A DNA stretch of 64,000 nt from Deltaproteobacteria bacterium (GCA_019309565.1 JAFDFZ010000017.1:1-64000); one strand, 5' to 3'. Shown: positions 26,846-36,429, numbered from the stretch's first letter. Program-made: numbers and translations. Notes: a model not told the origin generated them from the sequence alone.

Positions 26846-28495
26846 ATGGGAAGGCATAAAATTGATGAAAACGACCGGAAACTGGAGCATCTTAACCTGG
26901 TTCTGCGCACTGTAAGACGTGTCAGCCAATTGTTAAATAAAGAAAGAGATCTTCAAAAACTAATTCAGGGAATATGTGACATCCTTGTGGCAAATCGAGG
27001 ATACCATAATGCATGGATTGCGCTTTTGGATGAATCCGGAAAATTCACCGCATCTGCCGAAGCCGGAGTGGGCGAAAAATACACCTCCATGGTGCAAAGT
27101 CTCACAAGGGGCGATTTAACAGATTGTATCCGGAAAGCACTATCCCAGCCGGGTGTGGTAATAACCAGAGATCCGCCATCGGCCTGCCGTAACTGCCCTT
27201 TATCTGAAGCTTATTCAGGCAGGGGAGCGATTACGGTGCGTTTGGAGTATGATCAACACATCTACGGTATATTAACCATATCAATTCCAAAAAAATTTAT
27301 AACAGATAAAGAAGAACAGGAACTGGTACAGGAGATTGGAAATGATATTGTTCGAGGGATTGATAAAATAGAAAAAGAAAAAAGACGAAAGTGGGCGGAA
27401 GAGGCATTTCAAGAAAGCGAACATCGGTTTCGGAATCTGGTTGAAAATTCTTTGACCGGTATCTCTATTATACAGGCAGACAGAATTGTCTATCAGAATC
27501 CAGAACAAGAAAGACTTTTTGGTCCACTACCCCGGCAGACGATCCTTGCCTCTCTTGAAGGCATTCATCCTGATGATATTGAAAAGGTTAAACGGTTGTA
27601 TCAGGATATTACATCCGGAAAATCTCAAGTTTTTGAGACTGATTTCAGGTTTTATCCTAAAACAAATTTATCCGGAAACCAAAAGCTTGTTTGGGTCAAC
27701 TGCAGGGCGAGTGCCATCGAGTATCATGGGAAAAAAGCGATATTAGTAAATGTTATGGACGTAACTCGAATCAGGCAACTCGAAAACCTGTTGAGAGTTC
27801 AGGACAAAATGATTTCTCTCGGACGTGTGGCCGCAGGCATAGCCCACGAGATAAGAAATCCGCTCTCAGGCATCAATATTTATTTGAATACACTGGAAAA
27901 AATATTTGAAAAAGAACAATGCCCGCAAAAGGTAAGAGGCATACTTGATCATCTTAAATCCGCTTCTTTTAAAATTGAATCGGTTATCAAACGGGTGATG
28001 GATTTTGCAAAGCCGGGGGAGCCGAAATTCGTCTGGACAGACATTAACAAACCTGTTGAAGAAGCGATCAGTCTTTCCTCAGTAACCATGCGAAAAAGCG
28101 GCATAAAGATCGAAAAAAAACTGACTGCCGACCTGCCGAAATGTAACATAGATCCCCATATGATCGAAGAGGTGGTTTTAAATCTGATAACCAATGCAGC
28201 TGAAGCCATGAAGCGTATGGAAAAAGACAAAAGAATATTGGTGGAATCATTCTACCGGAAGAACCGCATTTTTCTTACTGTTTCCGATTCGGGACCAGGT
28301 GTTTCGCTGGATATCAAAGATAAGATATTTGACCCATTTTATACGACGAAGACCGGGGGCGCAGGAATTGGCCTGAGCCTAAGCCAGAGAATTATTGCCG
28401 ATCACGGTGGCTCCATATCAGTGACTGCCAGCAAATGGGGCGGCGCCCAGTTTCGAATCGAAATACCGATAAAGGGATCAGGTATCAGAAATTAG
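26846..28495 (+). CDS. GAF-PAS sensor histidine kinase
   Basis: 549 residues from the ATG behind TTGGAGG (MGRHKIDEN). Order: GAF-like domain at 30-180 (LIQGICDILVANRGYHNAWIA) containing a Cys pair in SACRNCPLSEAY; a PAS domain at about 205-335 (FRNLVENSLTGISIIQADRIVYQN); HisKA with the H-box AAGIAHEIRNPLSG; HATPase_c with N-box NLITNAAEAM, G1 SDSGPGVS, F-box and G2 GGAGIGLSL. No membrane helix, so the sensor is cytoplasmic. The next gene is a single-domain receiver, its plausible partner. The stimulus is unknown; the cysteine pair in the GAF domain may bind a ligand or metal. Confidence 0.9.
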   Translation: MGRHKIDENDRKLEHLNLVLRTVRRVSQLLNKERDLQKLIQGICDILVANRGYHNAWIALLDESGKFTASAEAGVGEKYTSMVQSLTRGDLTDCIRKALSQPGVVITRDPPSACRNCPLSEAYSGRGAITVRLEYDQHIYGILTISIPKKFITDKEEQELVQEIGNDIVRGIDKIEKEKRRKWAEEAFQESEHRFRNLVENSLTGISIIQADRIVYQNPEQERLFGPLPRQTILASLEGIHPDDIEKVKRLYQDITSGKSQVFETDFRFYPKTNLSGNQKLVWVNCRASAIEYHGKKAILVNVMDVTRIRQLENLLRVQDKMISLGRVAAGIAHEIRNPLSGINIYLNTLEKIFEKEQCPQKVRGILDHLKSASFKIESVIKRVMDFAKPGEPKFVWTDINKPVEEAISLSSVTMRKSGIKIEKKLTADLPKCNIDPHMIEEVVLNLITNAAEAMKRMEKDKRILVESFYRKNRIFLTVSDSGPGVSLDIKDKIFDPFYTTKTGGAGIGLSLSQRIIADHGGSISVTASKWGGAQFRIEIPIKGSGIRN

Positions 28496-28532
28496 GGAGA
28501 CAGACCGGCGATACCCTGGGTGGTTTGATTTT

Positions 28533-28568
28533 GAGATTTTTCGAATAATGATTTCGGAATTTTTCTAA
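28533..28568 (+). promoter_or_regulatory. Putative enhancer site (UAS) A
   Basis: Two AT-rich half-palindromic blocks, GAGATTTTTCGAA and GGAATTTTTCTAA, ending 86 bp upstream of the sigma-54 GG at 28654. The same motif and spacing recur at five other places in the window. Confidence 0.65.
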
Positions 28569-28652
28569 GTAATATTCACCGGCACAGGAAATTATTATTC
28601 AAAAACCCAACAACCAATTGAAATATTAATATTTATTCATACTTTTGCTTGA

Positions 28653-28668
28653 TGGCACGATTGATGCT
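28653..28668 (+). promoter_or_regulatory. Sigma-54 promoter for receiver gene
   Basis: TGGCACGATTGATGCT matches the consensus TGGCAC-N5-TTGC: TGGCACG is perfect and GG-N10-GC spacing is exact. It overlaps an upstream in-frame ATG, so that ATG cannot start translation from this transcript. Confidence 0.8.
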
Positions 28669-28735
28669 ATTGAAATTCGATATTCGATCCGTATCCTACA
28701 CAGCCCCGAGATTTAGGCACACAGGAAATTTCAGC

Positions 28736-29113
28736 GTGGATATTTACAGCAAACTTAGAGAAAAGAAGATGTTGTTGATTGATGATGATGAATGGATAAG
28801 AGATTCTTTGAGCATTTTTTTTGAGGCAGAAGGATGCCATATCCATACGCTTGAGACTGCAGAAGAGGGGTTGGAAATACTAAAGCATCAACCCTATGAC
28901 ATTATTATAGTCGATTACAGGTTACCGGGTATGGATGGGCTTGATTTTTTAAGACGAATCAAAGGGCAATACCCCAATTCCATAAAGATACTGATCACAG
29001 CATACGGAGATAAAGAGATTGCATATGAAGCAAGGCAATTAGGCGTTAATGACTTTATAGAAAAACCGTTTACAACAACTACCATTGAAGCATCTCTTTC
29101 TTTATTACTTTGA
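28736..29113 (+). CDS. Single-domain response regulator (CheY-like receiver)
   Basis: 125 residues from the GTG behind AGGAA (VDIYSKLREKKMLLIDDDEW). Earlier in-frame ATGs overlap the sigma-54 promoter; an ATG at 28769 would give 114 residues. The receiver signature is complete: DDD near the start (acidic pocket), phospho-acceptor Asp in IIVDYRLPGMDG, Thr in LITAYG, and Lys in IEKPF. There is no output domain, so it works by phosphorelay or protein contact. The histidine kinase just upstream is the likely donor. An own sigma-54 promoter and UAS A place it under separate control from the kinase. Confidence 0.9.
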   Translation: MDIYSKLREKKMLLIDDDEWIRDSLSIFFEAEGCHIHTLETAEEGLEILKHQPYDIIIVDYRLPGMDGLDFLRRIKGQYPNSIKILITAYGDKEIAYEARQLGVNDFIEKPFTTTTIEASLSLLL

Positions 29114-29268
29114 TTCAAAACAACAGCCACTTTTCTTGCAGTTTGAGTTCAAAGTTTCCTTTTTTCTGAGCTTTAGGTGAAAGACAGGCGTGTAATCAGG
29201 CAAAGATCTATGCGGTAGTTCGAAATTCATACGGTGATCTGAACTGAAAAAAGGGAGGTTTACAGCGG

Positions 29269-30549
29269 ATGCAGGCAGTTGGGGGTACTCTGGGCATTGT
29301 TTCAAAAGGCATTGGTTTCTTTAAAAGACAGCCGCGAGATTGGAAAGTTACCGTAGCGCGCTCTTCTATGGCAAGATTCGTCTATCAAATAGTTTTCCCT
29401 TATCAGTCCGTTTACACGGTGGCGCTGGGGGCTACTGCTACCCAACTGGGAATTGTTAACAGTGCCGGTATGGGTGTTGCCGGACTGTTGAGCCCGCTGG
29501 TAGGATGGCTCATCGATCGGATCGGCATCAAAACCATTTATCTTGTTGGTATTGGTTTTTTGATTATTTCCTATCTAACCTATGGCATTGCTTCAAGCTG
29601 GACCATTATCATCATTGCCATGGCCGCTTACTGGCTGGGAGAAACCATCAGCGGGCATGGTTGTGCAACGGTGTGTGGGAATTCTCTAGCCAGTGAGGAT
29701 AGGGCGACTGGCATGACGATATGTGAAACCCTTGCAGCCGGACTATTAGGCATTGTAGGGCCCATACTGGGTGCGGTGTTGGTGACAGCCTTTGGAGGAG
29801 TAAACGTCGGTGGTATCCGCCCACTGTTTTTTGTGGCGCTGGCAGGGACGATCATCACATTTTTGTTTTTATATTATCAGCTCTCCAACCGGGTCTGGGT
29901 AAAACCAAGTGAATTTCAATTCAATTTTTTCAAAGATATTGCCCAGGTATTGAGCCAGGGGCATCATCTGAAGCGATGGCTCGTTATAGTATCTGTGGGC
30001 TCTTTGCCGCTTGGAATGGTCTTTCCGTTCAGCCAGGTTTTTGCATATGAGATCAAGGGTGCGGATCAGTATACACTTGGGTTTATGGTTACGGGATGTG
30101 CGTTAACATCCCTGTTGCTGGGGATTCCCATGGGCAGACTGGCCGATAAGATTGGGCGCAAAAGAGTTCTGTACATTGCTCTGCCGCTGTTCTGGTCGTC
30201 AAACATCCTACTGATCTGGGCCCCTGGGCCTGGGTTTCTGGTTGCGGCCGGTTTTTTACAGGGATTTTTTTATATATGTGCGACAGTGGCAGGGGCGATG
30301 TCGTTTGAACTCGTTCCAGCCGATCAAATGGGACGGTGGATTGGTCTCATGAGGTTTTGCCGACTGTTGTTGGCTTGCGTTACGGCATTTATCGGTGGTG
30401 TTATATGGGACACCTTTGGACCGCAGTATGTTTTTCTGACTGTAATGGGCCTTGATGTACTGATCCGATTGCCATTGCTGATCGGAATGCCTGAAACACT
30501 TAAAATGCATCAATTCACCAAACTGCAGCAGGCGGATGTGGAATCTTGA
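29269..30549 (+). CDS. MFS transporter
   Basis: 426 residues, about twelve membrane helices, GGGAGG before the ATG. The family loop between helices 2 and 3 is seen as GWLIDRIGIKTIYL (the D-R-x-G motif), and its C-terminal half equivalent is GRLADKIGRKRVLY. Other features: ARSSMARFVYQIVFPYQSVY at the first helix and GFLQGFFYICATVAGAMSFELVPADQMGRW near helix 10. Export or uptake of a small solute; the substrate is unknown. It lies 155 bp after the receiver gene and could be cotranscribed from the same sigma-54 promoter, which is inference. Confidence 0.88.
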   Translation: MQAVGGTLGIVSKGIGFFKRQPRDWKVTVARSSMARFVYQIVFPYQSVYTVALGATATQLGIVNSAGMGVAGLLSPLVGWLIDRIGIKTIYLVGIGFLIISYLTYGIASSWTIIIIAMAAYWLGETISGHGCATVCGNSLASEDRATGMTICETLAAGLLGIVGPILGAVLVTAFGGVNVGGIRPLFFVALAGTIITFLFLYYQLSNRVWVKPSEFQFNFFKDIAQVLSQGHHLKRWLVIVSVGSLPLGMVFPFSQVFAYEIKGADQYTLGFMVTGCALTSLLLGIPMGRLADKIGRKRVLYIALPLFWSSNILLIWAPGPGFLVAAGFLQGFFYICATVAGAMSFELVPADQMGRWIGLMRFCRLLLACVTAFIGGVIWDTFGPQYVFLTVMGLDVLIRLPLLIGMPETLKMHQFTKLQQADVES

Positions 30550-30708
30550 TTCATTTAGCCAAAACAGTCGAGCGCGCATTCCCATAAACTTGCAGAACCG
30601 AATTGGGCTTCGCCATAGGCTGTGACCCAATAAGGCGAAGATTCCGCTGGCAGACCGGGATAACAGGGCCTTCGATTGATTTCTGGTATTTGTGACACTG
30701 GAGGGTTT

Positions 30709-30743
30709 GAAATTTTTCGAACCAATTTTCGAAATTTTTCAAA
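30709..30743 (+). promoter_or_regulatory. Putative enhancer site (UAS) B
   Basis: Contains GAAATTTTTC twice (30709-30718 and 30731-30740), each followed by GAA/AAA, with the exact same 10-mer spaced 22 bases (two helical turns). It ends 88 bp upstream of the GG at 30831. Best formed of the six sites. Confidence 0.7.
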
Positions 30744-30829
30744 AACAGACTTACCTGAAGGTACATTTTTAGACTCCTTAAAATACGCATCCGCAAGACA
30801 GAACACGCGTTATATGCAAAATAGCTTGA

Positions 30830-30845
30830 TGGCATGCTTCATGCT
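30830..30845 (+). promoter_or_regulatory. Sigma-54 promoter for cooS
   Basis: TGGCATGCTTCATGCT has GG-N10-GC spacing and TGGCA. It lies about 130 bases before the cooS start. Confidence 0.75.
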
Positions 30846-30974
30846 AAGGGCTGCAATGAATGGTATGGATGTAACTGAATGATATCATAATTATTACCTC
30901 AATATGCCCTTCTCTGTTGAAGATTCCTTTCTACAAAGCGACAACGGGAAGGCCCTTGAAAGGAGAAAATTCTT

Positions 30975-33041
30975 ATGGCGGCAGAAACAAAACCGAAAGA
31001 CAAGAGGTCAGTAAAGGAAGAAGCAGAGTCCAAACTCGCAAAAGGAAAGAAATCGGTGGCTCCTGAGGATGCCTCTATTGACATCGCCACACAGGAGATG
31101 ATCGCACGTGCTCAGAAACTGGGTATCGAGACGATTTTTGACAGGGCTGAAAATATGAAACCCTGTAATATCGGCGCCCAGGGCACATGCTGTAAAAACT
31201 GCGGCATGGGGCCGTGTCGCCTGCCGCTTCCCAAATCGGGAATAGAAGGTAAGGATGAGCGAAAAGGTCTTTGTGGTGCTTCGGCCAACACCATTGCTGC
31301 CCGAAATTTCGTCAGAATGATTGCAGGGGGTGCGGCAGCTCATTCAGATCACGGGCGCAGTGTGGCGGAGGTCTTTTTGGCTGCGGCCAGAAAAGAAACG
31401 GATGCTTACAAAATAAAAGATGTTGATAAACTTTTATCCATTGCACCTTATTTCGATGTTCCCACAACCGTTGAAATCGATGGCAAGCTGCATGATCGTG
31501 ATATCGATGAAATAGCATTGGAGGTGGCTGAAAAGGCGCTCGAGGAATGGGGAAAGCCAGAAGGTGAGCTTTGCTATTTAAAACGTGCCCCGGCTGCCCT
31601 GTATGAAAAATGGTATAAAAATGATGTGCTCCCCAGAAGTATCGACAGGGAAATCGTTGAGATCATGCATCGCACTCATATCGGAGTGGACCAGGACTAT
31701 AAGAACCTCATCAAACAGGGTACCCGTGCAGCCATTGCTGACGGCTGGGGGGGCTCCATGCTGGCTACGGATCTTCAGGATGTGCTATTCGGAACACCAT
31801 ATCCCCTTCAATCCGAGGCGAATCTAGGTGTCATGAAAGAAGATCACGTCAACATCGTGATTCACGGCCATGAACCGGTGCTTTCAGAGATGATTGTTGC
31901 GGCCGTCCAGAGCAAGGAGATGATTGAATATGCCAAATCAAAAGGCGCAAGGGGCATTCAGCTTTCCGGAATCTGTTGTACAGCCAATGAAATCTTGCAG
32001 CGTCATGGCGTTCCTCTGTGTGGCACATTTTTACAACAGGAACTGGCAATTGTTACCGGGGCCTGTGATGCCATGGTGGTGGATATTCAATGCATCATGC
32101 AAAATTTGGCAAATGTGGCAAAGTGTTTTCACACCAAATTGATTACCACCCACCCAATCGCGAAGATGGAGCAGGATAATGTGATTCACATCGAATTTGA
32201 TGAACACTATGCCATGGAAGATGCCAAACGAATCGTAAAATTGGCCATCGACAATTTTGAAAATCGAGGTGCCGAGGTGATGATTCCGAAATACAAACAT
32301 ATTCAGATTGCAGGTTTTGGTGTGGAAGCAATCGAATACCACCTGGGCGGAATATTTCGCGGCTCCTATTATCCATTAAACGATAATATCATCAACGGCC
32401 GCATTAGAGGTATTGCCGGTGTGGTAGGCTGCAACAATGCCCGGACAAAACACAATGATGCGCATATCACTGTGGTAAAAGAACTCATAAAAAACGATGT
32501 TATCGTTTTAACCACCGGGTGCAACGGCATTGCCTGTGCCATGGAAGGGTTGCTGACACCCGAAACCGCAGGTGTTTTTTGTGGTCCCGGACTGGCAGAG
32601 GTCTGCGAAGCTGTTGGCATACCTCCGGTACTTCACATGGGATCCTGTGTGGACAACAGCCGGATTCTCCTGGCAGCCACCGAAGTCGTAAAAGCCGGGG
32701 GACTGGGAAACGATATCAGTGACCTGCCTGTTGCAGGCAGCGCGCCGGAATGGATGAGCGAAAAAGCCATTAGTATCGGGCATTATTTTGTGGCCTCTGG
32801 GGTGTATACGGTATTTGGGGTAACCTTGCCCGTATCGGGGGCACCTGAATTCCAGGAATACCTGTTCGAGGAATTTGAAAAGCTATATGGTGGCATGTGG
32901 GATTTGGAACCCGATCCAATCAAACATGCGCATAAACTAATCGCCCATATCGATAAGAAACGCCATGCGCTGGGTATTGACAGAGCAAGAGAAAGGATTT
33001 TGGTGGATATGGCGGCACGTCGGGAACTAGAAGCCATTTAA
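30975..33041 (+). CDS. cooS: Anaerobic Ni-Fe carbon monoxide dehydrogenase catalytic subunit
   Basis: 688 residues, GAAAGGAG before the ATG. It catalyses reversible oxidation of CO to CO2 at the Ni-4Fe-4S C-cluster. All ligand motifs can be read: D/B-cluster region PCNIGAQGTCCKNCGMGPC with a further Cys in GLCGA; C-cluster His in NIVIHGHEP; Cys ligands in LSGICCTANE, VDIQCIMQN, GVVGCNN, TTGCNGIAC and MGSCVDN. The N-terminal 35 residues are a Lys/Glu-rich extension. No acsB, cooF or cooC is adjacent, so it looks like a stand-alone CooS-type enzyme. It is first gene of an apparent sigma-54 operon that also encodes OsmC, PFK, a kinase and an NtrC-type activator. Confidence 0.97.
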   Translation: MAAETKPKDKRSVKEEAESKLAKGKKSVAPEDASIDIATQEMIARAQKLGIETIFDRAENMKPCNIGAQGTCCKNCGMGPCRLPLPKSGIEGKDERKGLCGASANTIAARNFVRMIAGGAAAHSDHGRSVAEVFLAAARKETDAYKIKDVDKLLSIAPYFDVPTTVEIDGKLHDRDIDEIALEVAEKALEEWGKPEGELCYLKRAPAALYEKWYKNDVLPRSIDREIVEIMHRTHIGVDQDYKNLIKQGTRAAIADGWGGSMLATDLQDVLFGTPYPLQSEANLGVMKEDHVNIVIHGHEPVLSEMIVAAVQSKEMIEYAKSKGARGIQLSGICCTANEILQRHGVPLCGTFLQQELAIVTGACDAMVVDIQCIMQNLANVAKCFHTKLITTHPIAKMEQDNVIHIEFDEHYAMEDAKRIVKLAIDNFENRGAEVMIPKYKHIQIAGFGVEAIEYHLGGIFRGSYYPLNDNIINGRIRGIAGVVGCNNARTKHNDAHITVVKELIKNDVIVLTTGCNGIACAMEGLLTPETAGVFCGPGLAEVCEAVGIPPVLHMGSCVDNSRILLAATEVVKAGGLGNDISDLPVAGSAPEWMSEKAISIGHYFVASGVYTVFGVTLPVSGAPEFQEYLFEEFEKLYGGMWDLEPDPIKHAHKLIAHIDKKRHALGIDRARERILVDMAARRELEAI

Positions 33042-33075
33042 GGTAAACACGAAGCTTGAAAGGGGATCTGTCATA

Positions 33076-33498
33076 GTGAATGAGACGATCGAAGTATTTT
33101 TTCCGGGTGGCAAGAAAGTTGCGGCCAGAATAGAGAATATGATTGTTAAGACCGATCAGCCAATTGAGATGGGAGGTGAAGGTACAGCTCCTGAACCCTT
33201 CCAACTTTTTCTTGCATCCATTGCAACATGTGCAGGTATTTATGCTCTTGAATTTTGCAAGACGAGAAGAATTTCAACTCATGACATGTCGCTGAAGATG
33301 GTATGTGAGTTTGACAAGCACAAGAAGGTTTACCGTAAGCTGGTTATTGATTTGATGCTGCCAAGCGGTTTCCCGAAAGAATATGAAAGGGCTATTGTAA
33401 GGACCATCGAATTGAGCTCAGTAAAAAAACACATCATGCATCCACCCGAATTTGAAATAAGAACTGTCTGTGAAGAGAACAGTGACCTCAGACTTTAA
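33076..33498 (+). CDS. OsmC/Ohr-family protein
   Basis: 140 residues from a GTG behind AGGGGA, 34 bp after cooS. OsmC-type proteins are dimeric thiol peroxidases or related redox proteins. Seen: EGTAPEPFQLFLASIATCAGIYALEFCKTR, where the Cys in the TCAG position corresponds to a conserved OsmC cysteine, and a second Cys further along the helix; HIMHPPEF occurs near the end. Its place directly after CO dehydrogenase suggests protection or redox handling around that oxygen-sensitive enzyme. This role is inference; the family call is well supported by length and the LASIATC core. Confidence 0.85.
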   Translation: MNETIEVFFPGGKKVAARIENMIVKTDQPIEMGGEGTAPEPFQLFLASIATCAGIYALEFCKTRRISTHDMSLKMVCEFDKHKKVYRKLVIDLMLPSGFPKEYERAIVRTIELSSVKKHIMHPPEFEIRTVCEENSDLRL

Positions 33499-33577
33499 AA
33501 ATGCCGAAGATGATGGGGTATTTCGCGACTCATCAAAGTAAGCAAAATTTCGGCTTATGCCGGAAAGGAGAGATCCT

Positions 33578-34750
33578 ATGAATCATAGAAAAAAGGTTAC
33601 AATCGGCATTTTGACAGGCGGCGGTGATGTTCCGGGCTTAAATGCATGTATTAAAAATCTGGTCAATTTAGGTATCGATAGCGGTATAAGAGTTTTGGGG
33701 ATTCGAATGGGATGGAAGGGCCTGCTTTCTTATAACCACGATGATCCTGGAACCTTTGAAAAAAGTGTTATCGAGCTCACGAAACCCATGGTGAGGACAG
33801 CAAACCGCTCCGGTGGTACGATTCTTCATACCTCACGCACAAACCCAGCAGCCGTTAAGTACTCAGATGCTCCTGATTTCTTAAAAGATCAATTTTCTTC
33901 AGGTGAAAATGAAAAGATCGATTTTACATTACGCATTCTTTCCAACATGGATAAACTGGGTATTAATGTGATTGTTCCTATTGGAGGAGATGATACCCTT
34001 TCTTATGCTGAACGGCTTCACCGGGAGGGATTTCCCGTAGTCGCCATACCCAAAACAATGGACAATGATGTGTTCGGTACCGATTACTGTATCGGTTTTT
34101 CTACAGCCATCACCCGTAGTGTAAATTTCATCCATGCCCTTCGAACCGCCACAGGATCCCATGAAAGAATTGCTGTGATCGAACTTTTCGGTCGGTACTG
34201 TGGAGAAACATCGCTTATATCAGCCTATCTGGCAGGTGTGGATCGAGCGATTATCTCTGAGGTGCCCTTTAACATTGACCGGCTGGCAGCCTTTTTGAAG
34301 GAAGATCGCAAACGCAATCCCAGTAACTACGCGATGATGACTATCAGCGAGGGAGCAACAATGGAAAACGATGATATGGTGCTTTCCGGTGAAAAGGATT
34401 CATATGGCCATCGCAAGCTTGGTGGAATTGGTGTCTTAACGGGTGAAGCCATCAGGAAAATTACGGGCATCGACATCATCTTTCAGCCTCTTTTGTATCT
34501 GATGCGAAGTGGCACACCGGATTCTCTGGATTTGATGGTAGCATTGAACTATGCCTGCATGGCGATTGATCTGATCTGCAATAAAACCATCGGCCGTATG
34601 GTGGCTCTTAAGGTAGGTAAGTACATAGATATTCCTATAAGTACCATCACCGGTGGTTCCAAGCGAGTGGATGTAAATGAATTCTATGACATTGAACAAT
34701 ATCGCCCTAAAATCAAGAATGTGGTTGGCAAGCCCATTTTCTTATATTAG
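33578..34750 (+). CDS. Phosphofructokinase, residues of the PPi-dependent type
   Basis: 390 residues from the ATG behind GAAAGGAGAG; an in-frame ATG 7 codons earlier is less likely. PFK catalyses fructose-6-phosphate to fructose-1,6-bisphosphate. Motifs: [14 protein letters not shown] at the phosphate site, [19 protein letters not shown], and a [21 protein letters not shown] MGR-like loop. The Asp in GGDD (ATP enzymes have Gly) and the Lys in PKT (ATP enzymes have Gly) are the residues classically associated with PPi use, so a reversible PPi-PFK is likely. It is third gene of the cooS operon, linking sugar phosphate flux with CO/one-carbon metabolism in some way not evident from sequence. Confidence 0.9.
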   Translation: MNHRKKVTIGILTGGGDVPGLNACIKNLVNLGIDSGIRVLGIRMGWKGLLSYNHDDPGTFEKSVIELTKPMVRTANRSGGTILHTSRTNPAAVKYSDAPDFLKDQFSSGENEKIDFTLRILSNMDKLGINVIVPIGGDDTLSYAERLHREGFPVVAIPKTMDNDVFGTDYCIGFSTAITRSVNFIHALRTATGSHERIAVIELFGRYCGETSLISAYLAGVDRAIISEVPFNIDRLAAFLKEDRKRNPSNYAMMTISEGATMENDDMVLSGEKDSYGHRKLGGIGVLTGEAIRKITGIDIIFQPLLYLMRSGTPDSLDLMVALNYACMAIDLICNKTIGRMVALKVGKYIDIPISTITGGSKRVDVNEFYDIEQYRPKIKNVVGKPIFLY

Positions 34751-34803
34751 AATTAAGGGAAAATGAATCCTTCTTAATATTTGTTCGCCCAGCCTCGGTC
34801 CTA

Positions 34804-36429
34804 ATGAGTGTATGCACAGGTATTTCAACAAAAAAGGGGATACTTAAAGCAGATGCGTTGAAAGATTCGATTATGGTACCAGAGAACATCTCTAAAAAAA
34901 TATCCTTGAAGATAGCCATCGTGGGAGGAGGGCGGGCCTGCAAGGTGTTTTTAGAGCTTTTTAAGAAAAATCCTTTCCCATGCCTTGATATCGAACTTGC
35001 CGGTGTTTGCGACATCAATCCCGAAGCCGAAGGTCTTCTTGTTGCCAAGTCCCTGGGAATTTATACAACCCACAATTTTCAGGACCTTTTCAAGATCAAA
35101 CATCTTGACGGTATTATTGAATTGACAAACGACCATAATGTCCTAATTGAGCTCATAAAGCATAAACCGGAACGCGTTGGGGTGTTGGAACACAATATCA
35201 GTAGATTGTTACCGACTCTGGTTGAAATCAATGAAAGACTTAAATCGGCGGAAGAGCAAATTGCCCTTGAAAAAATGATAGCCAATTTTCTCATTCACCA
35301 GACCAATGAACATATTGTGGTGTTGAATACGGATTTTACGCTTGCAGATGTAAACAATGCCTTCCTGGGCGAGGTCAAGAAATCAAAAAAAGAAATCATT
35401 GGTGCATATTGCTATAAGGTCATTCACGGGTTAGATGTCCCATGCTCAATTGCCAAGCCTGACTTCCAGTGCCCGATGATAGAAACACTCCGAACAGGGG
35501 AATCCTCCCATGTAATTAATAGAAGCCTTGCTTCAGTCAGTGACACGACATACTATGATTTAGTGACCTATCCTGTTAAAAACCTGAATGGAGACGTTAT
35601 CAAGGTTATCGAAATCTGGCGGGACATAACCAAGCAGATTTCGTCCCATTGGGCTCAAAAGGCCGAAGAATTAAAGGCAGATCTTAACAGGATGGTTCAG
35701 GAAGACAGAATGATATCACTCGGAAAATTAGCTGCCAGCTGTGTTCACCAAATCAATAACCCGATTCAGGGAATGCTGACATTTAGTCATCTCATTGAAG
35801 AGATGCTGGCCGGGGACAATTTAAGCCAACATGATATCGAAAGCTTCAAGAAATATATTTCCTTGATGTCCAAGGAACTTGAGCGGTGCGGCCACATTGT
35901 ATCGAGCCTTTTGTCCTTCTGCCGGGGATCGACGATGGAATATAAAACCATCAATATCAATGACGTATTAGAAGGGGTCATCACCTTGACCCGCCATAAG
36001 ATGGAACTTCAGGGAATCCAACTCGTCAAGGATCTATCCGCCAAAATGCTGCTTGTAGAAGGCGATAACCATCATTTGCAGCAGTGCTTCTTGAATTTGA
36101 TTTTCAATGCCATGGAAGCAATGCCTCACGGAGGCAAACTAACTGTGTCTTCCCGTTTTAACCGAAAGAACAAATCAATACGGATTAAGATTCAAGACAC
36201 GGGTTGTGGCATCCCCCCTGAAAATCAGAATTATATTTTTGATCCCTTTTTCACAACTAAGAAAGAAGGAGAAGGAACCGGGTTAGGATTATCTATCGCG
36301 TACGGTGTGGTGAAAAATCATAAGGGAAACATCAGCGTAAAAAGCAGGATCAGTGTTGGAACCACATTCATCTTGGACTTTCCTGCCCAATTATCAAATT
36401 TGCACGGCAGCCGAGGTGGTAATGGATGA
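34804..36429 (+). CDS. Histidine kinase with N-terminal Rossmann-like domain and PAS domain
   Basis: 541 residues. The first 150 residues look like an NAD(P)-binding fold of the oxidoreductase/DapB kind: KIAIVGGGRACKVFLELF, then GVCDINPEAEGLLVAKSLGI and LDGIIELTND. A PAS domain follows (about 165-290) with several Cys (GAYCYKVIHG, VPCSIAKPDFQCP). Then HisKA with H-box LAASCVHQINNPIQG and HATPase_c with NLIFNAMEAM, DTGCGIPP, and GTGLGLSI. There are no membrane helices. The stop overlaps the start of the next activator gene, so kinase and activator form a cognate pair. The start is uncertain: an ATG at 34873 gives a shorter protein still including the Rossmann part. Confidence 0.9.
   Translation: MSVCTGISTKKGILKADALKDSIMVPENISKKISLKIAIVGGGRACKVFLELFKKNPFPCLDIELAGVCDINPEAEGLLVAKSLGIYTTHNFQDLFKIKHLDGIIELTNDHNVLIELIKHKPERVGVLEHNISRLLPTLVEINERLKSAEEQIALEKMIANFLIHQTNEHIVVLNTDFTLADVNNAFLGEVKKSKKEIIGAYCYKVIHGLDVPCSIAKPDFQCPMIETLRTGESSHVINRSLASVSDTTYYDLVTYPVKNLNGDVIKVIEIWRDITKQISSHWAQKAEELKADLNRMVQEDRMISLGKLAASCVHQINNPIQGMLTFSHLIEEMLAGDNLSQHDIESFKKYISLMSKELERCGHIVSSLLSFCRGSTMEYKTININDVLEGVITLTRHKMELQGIQLVKDLSAKMLLVEGDNHHLQQCFLNLIFNAMEAMPHGGKLTVSSRFNRKNKSIRIKIQDTGCGIPPENQNYIFDPFFTTKKEGEGTGLGLSIAYGVVKNHKGNISVKSRISVGTTFILDFPAQLSNLHGSRGGNG

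Larger units (their letters stand above)
30550..30974. other. Control region of the cooS operon
   Basis: 425 non-coding bases holding interleaved complementary segments (30602-30640), UAS B and a sigma-54 promoter. Open stretches on both strands are not conserved with anything recognised. Confidence 0.6.
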
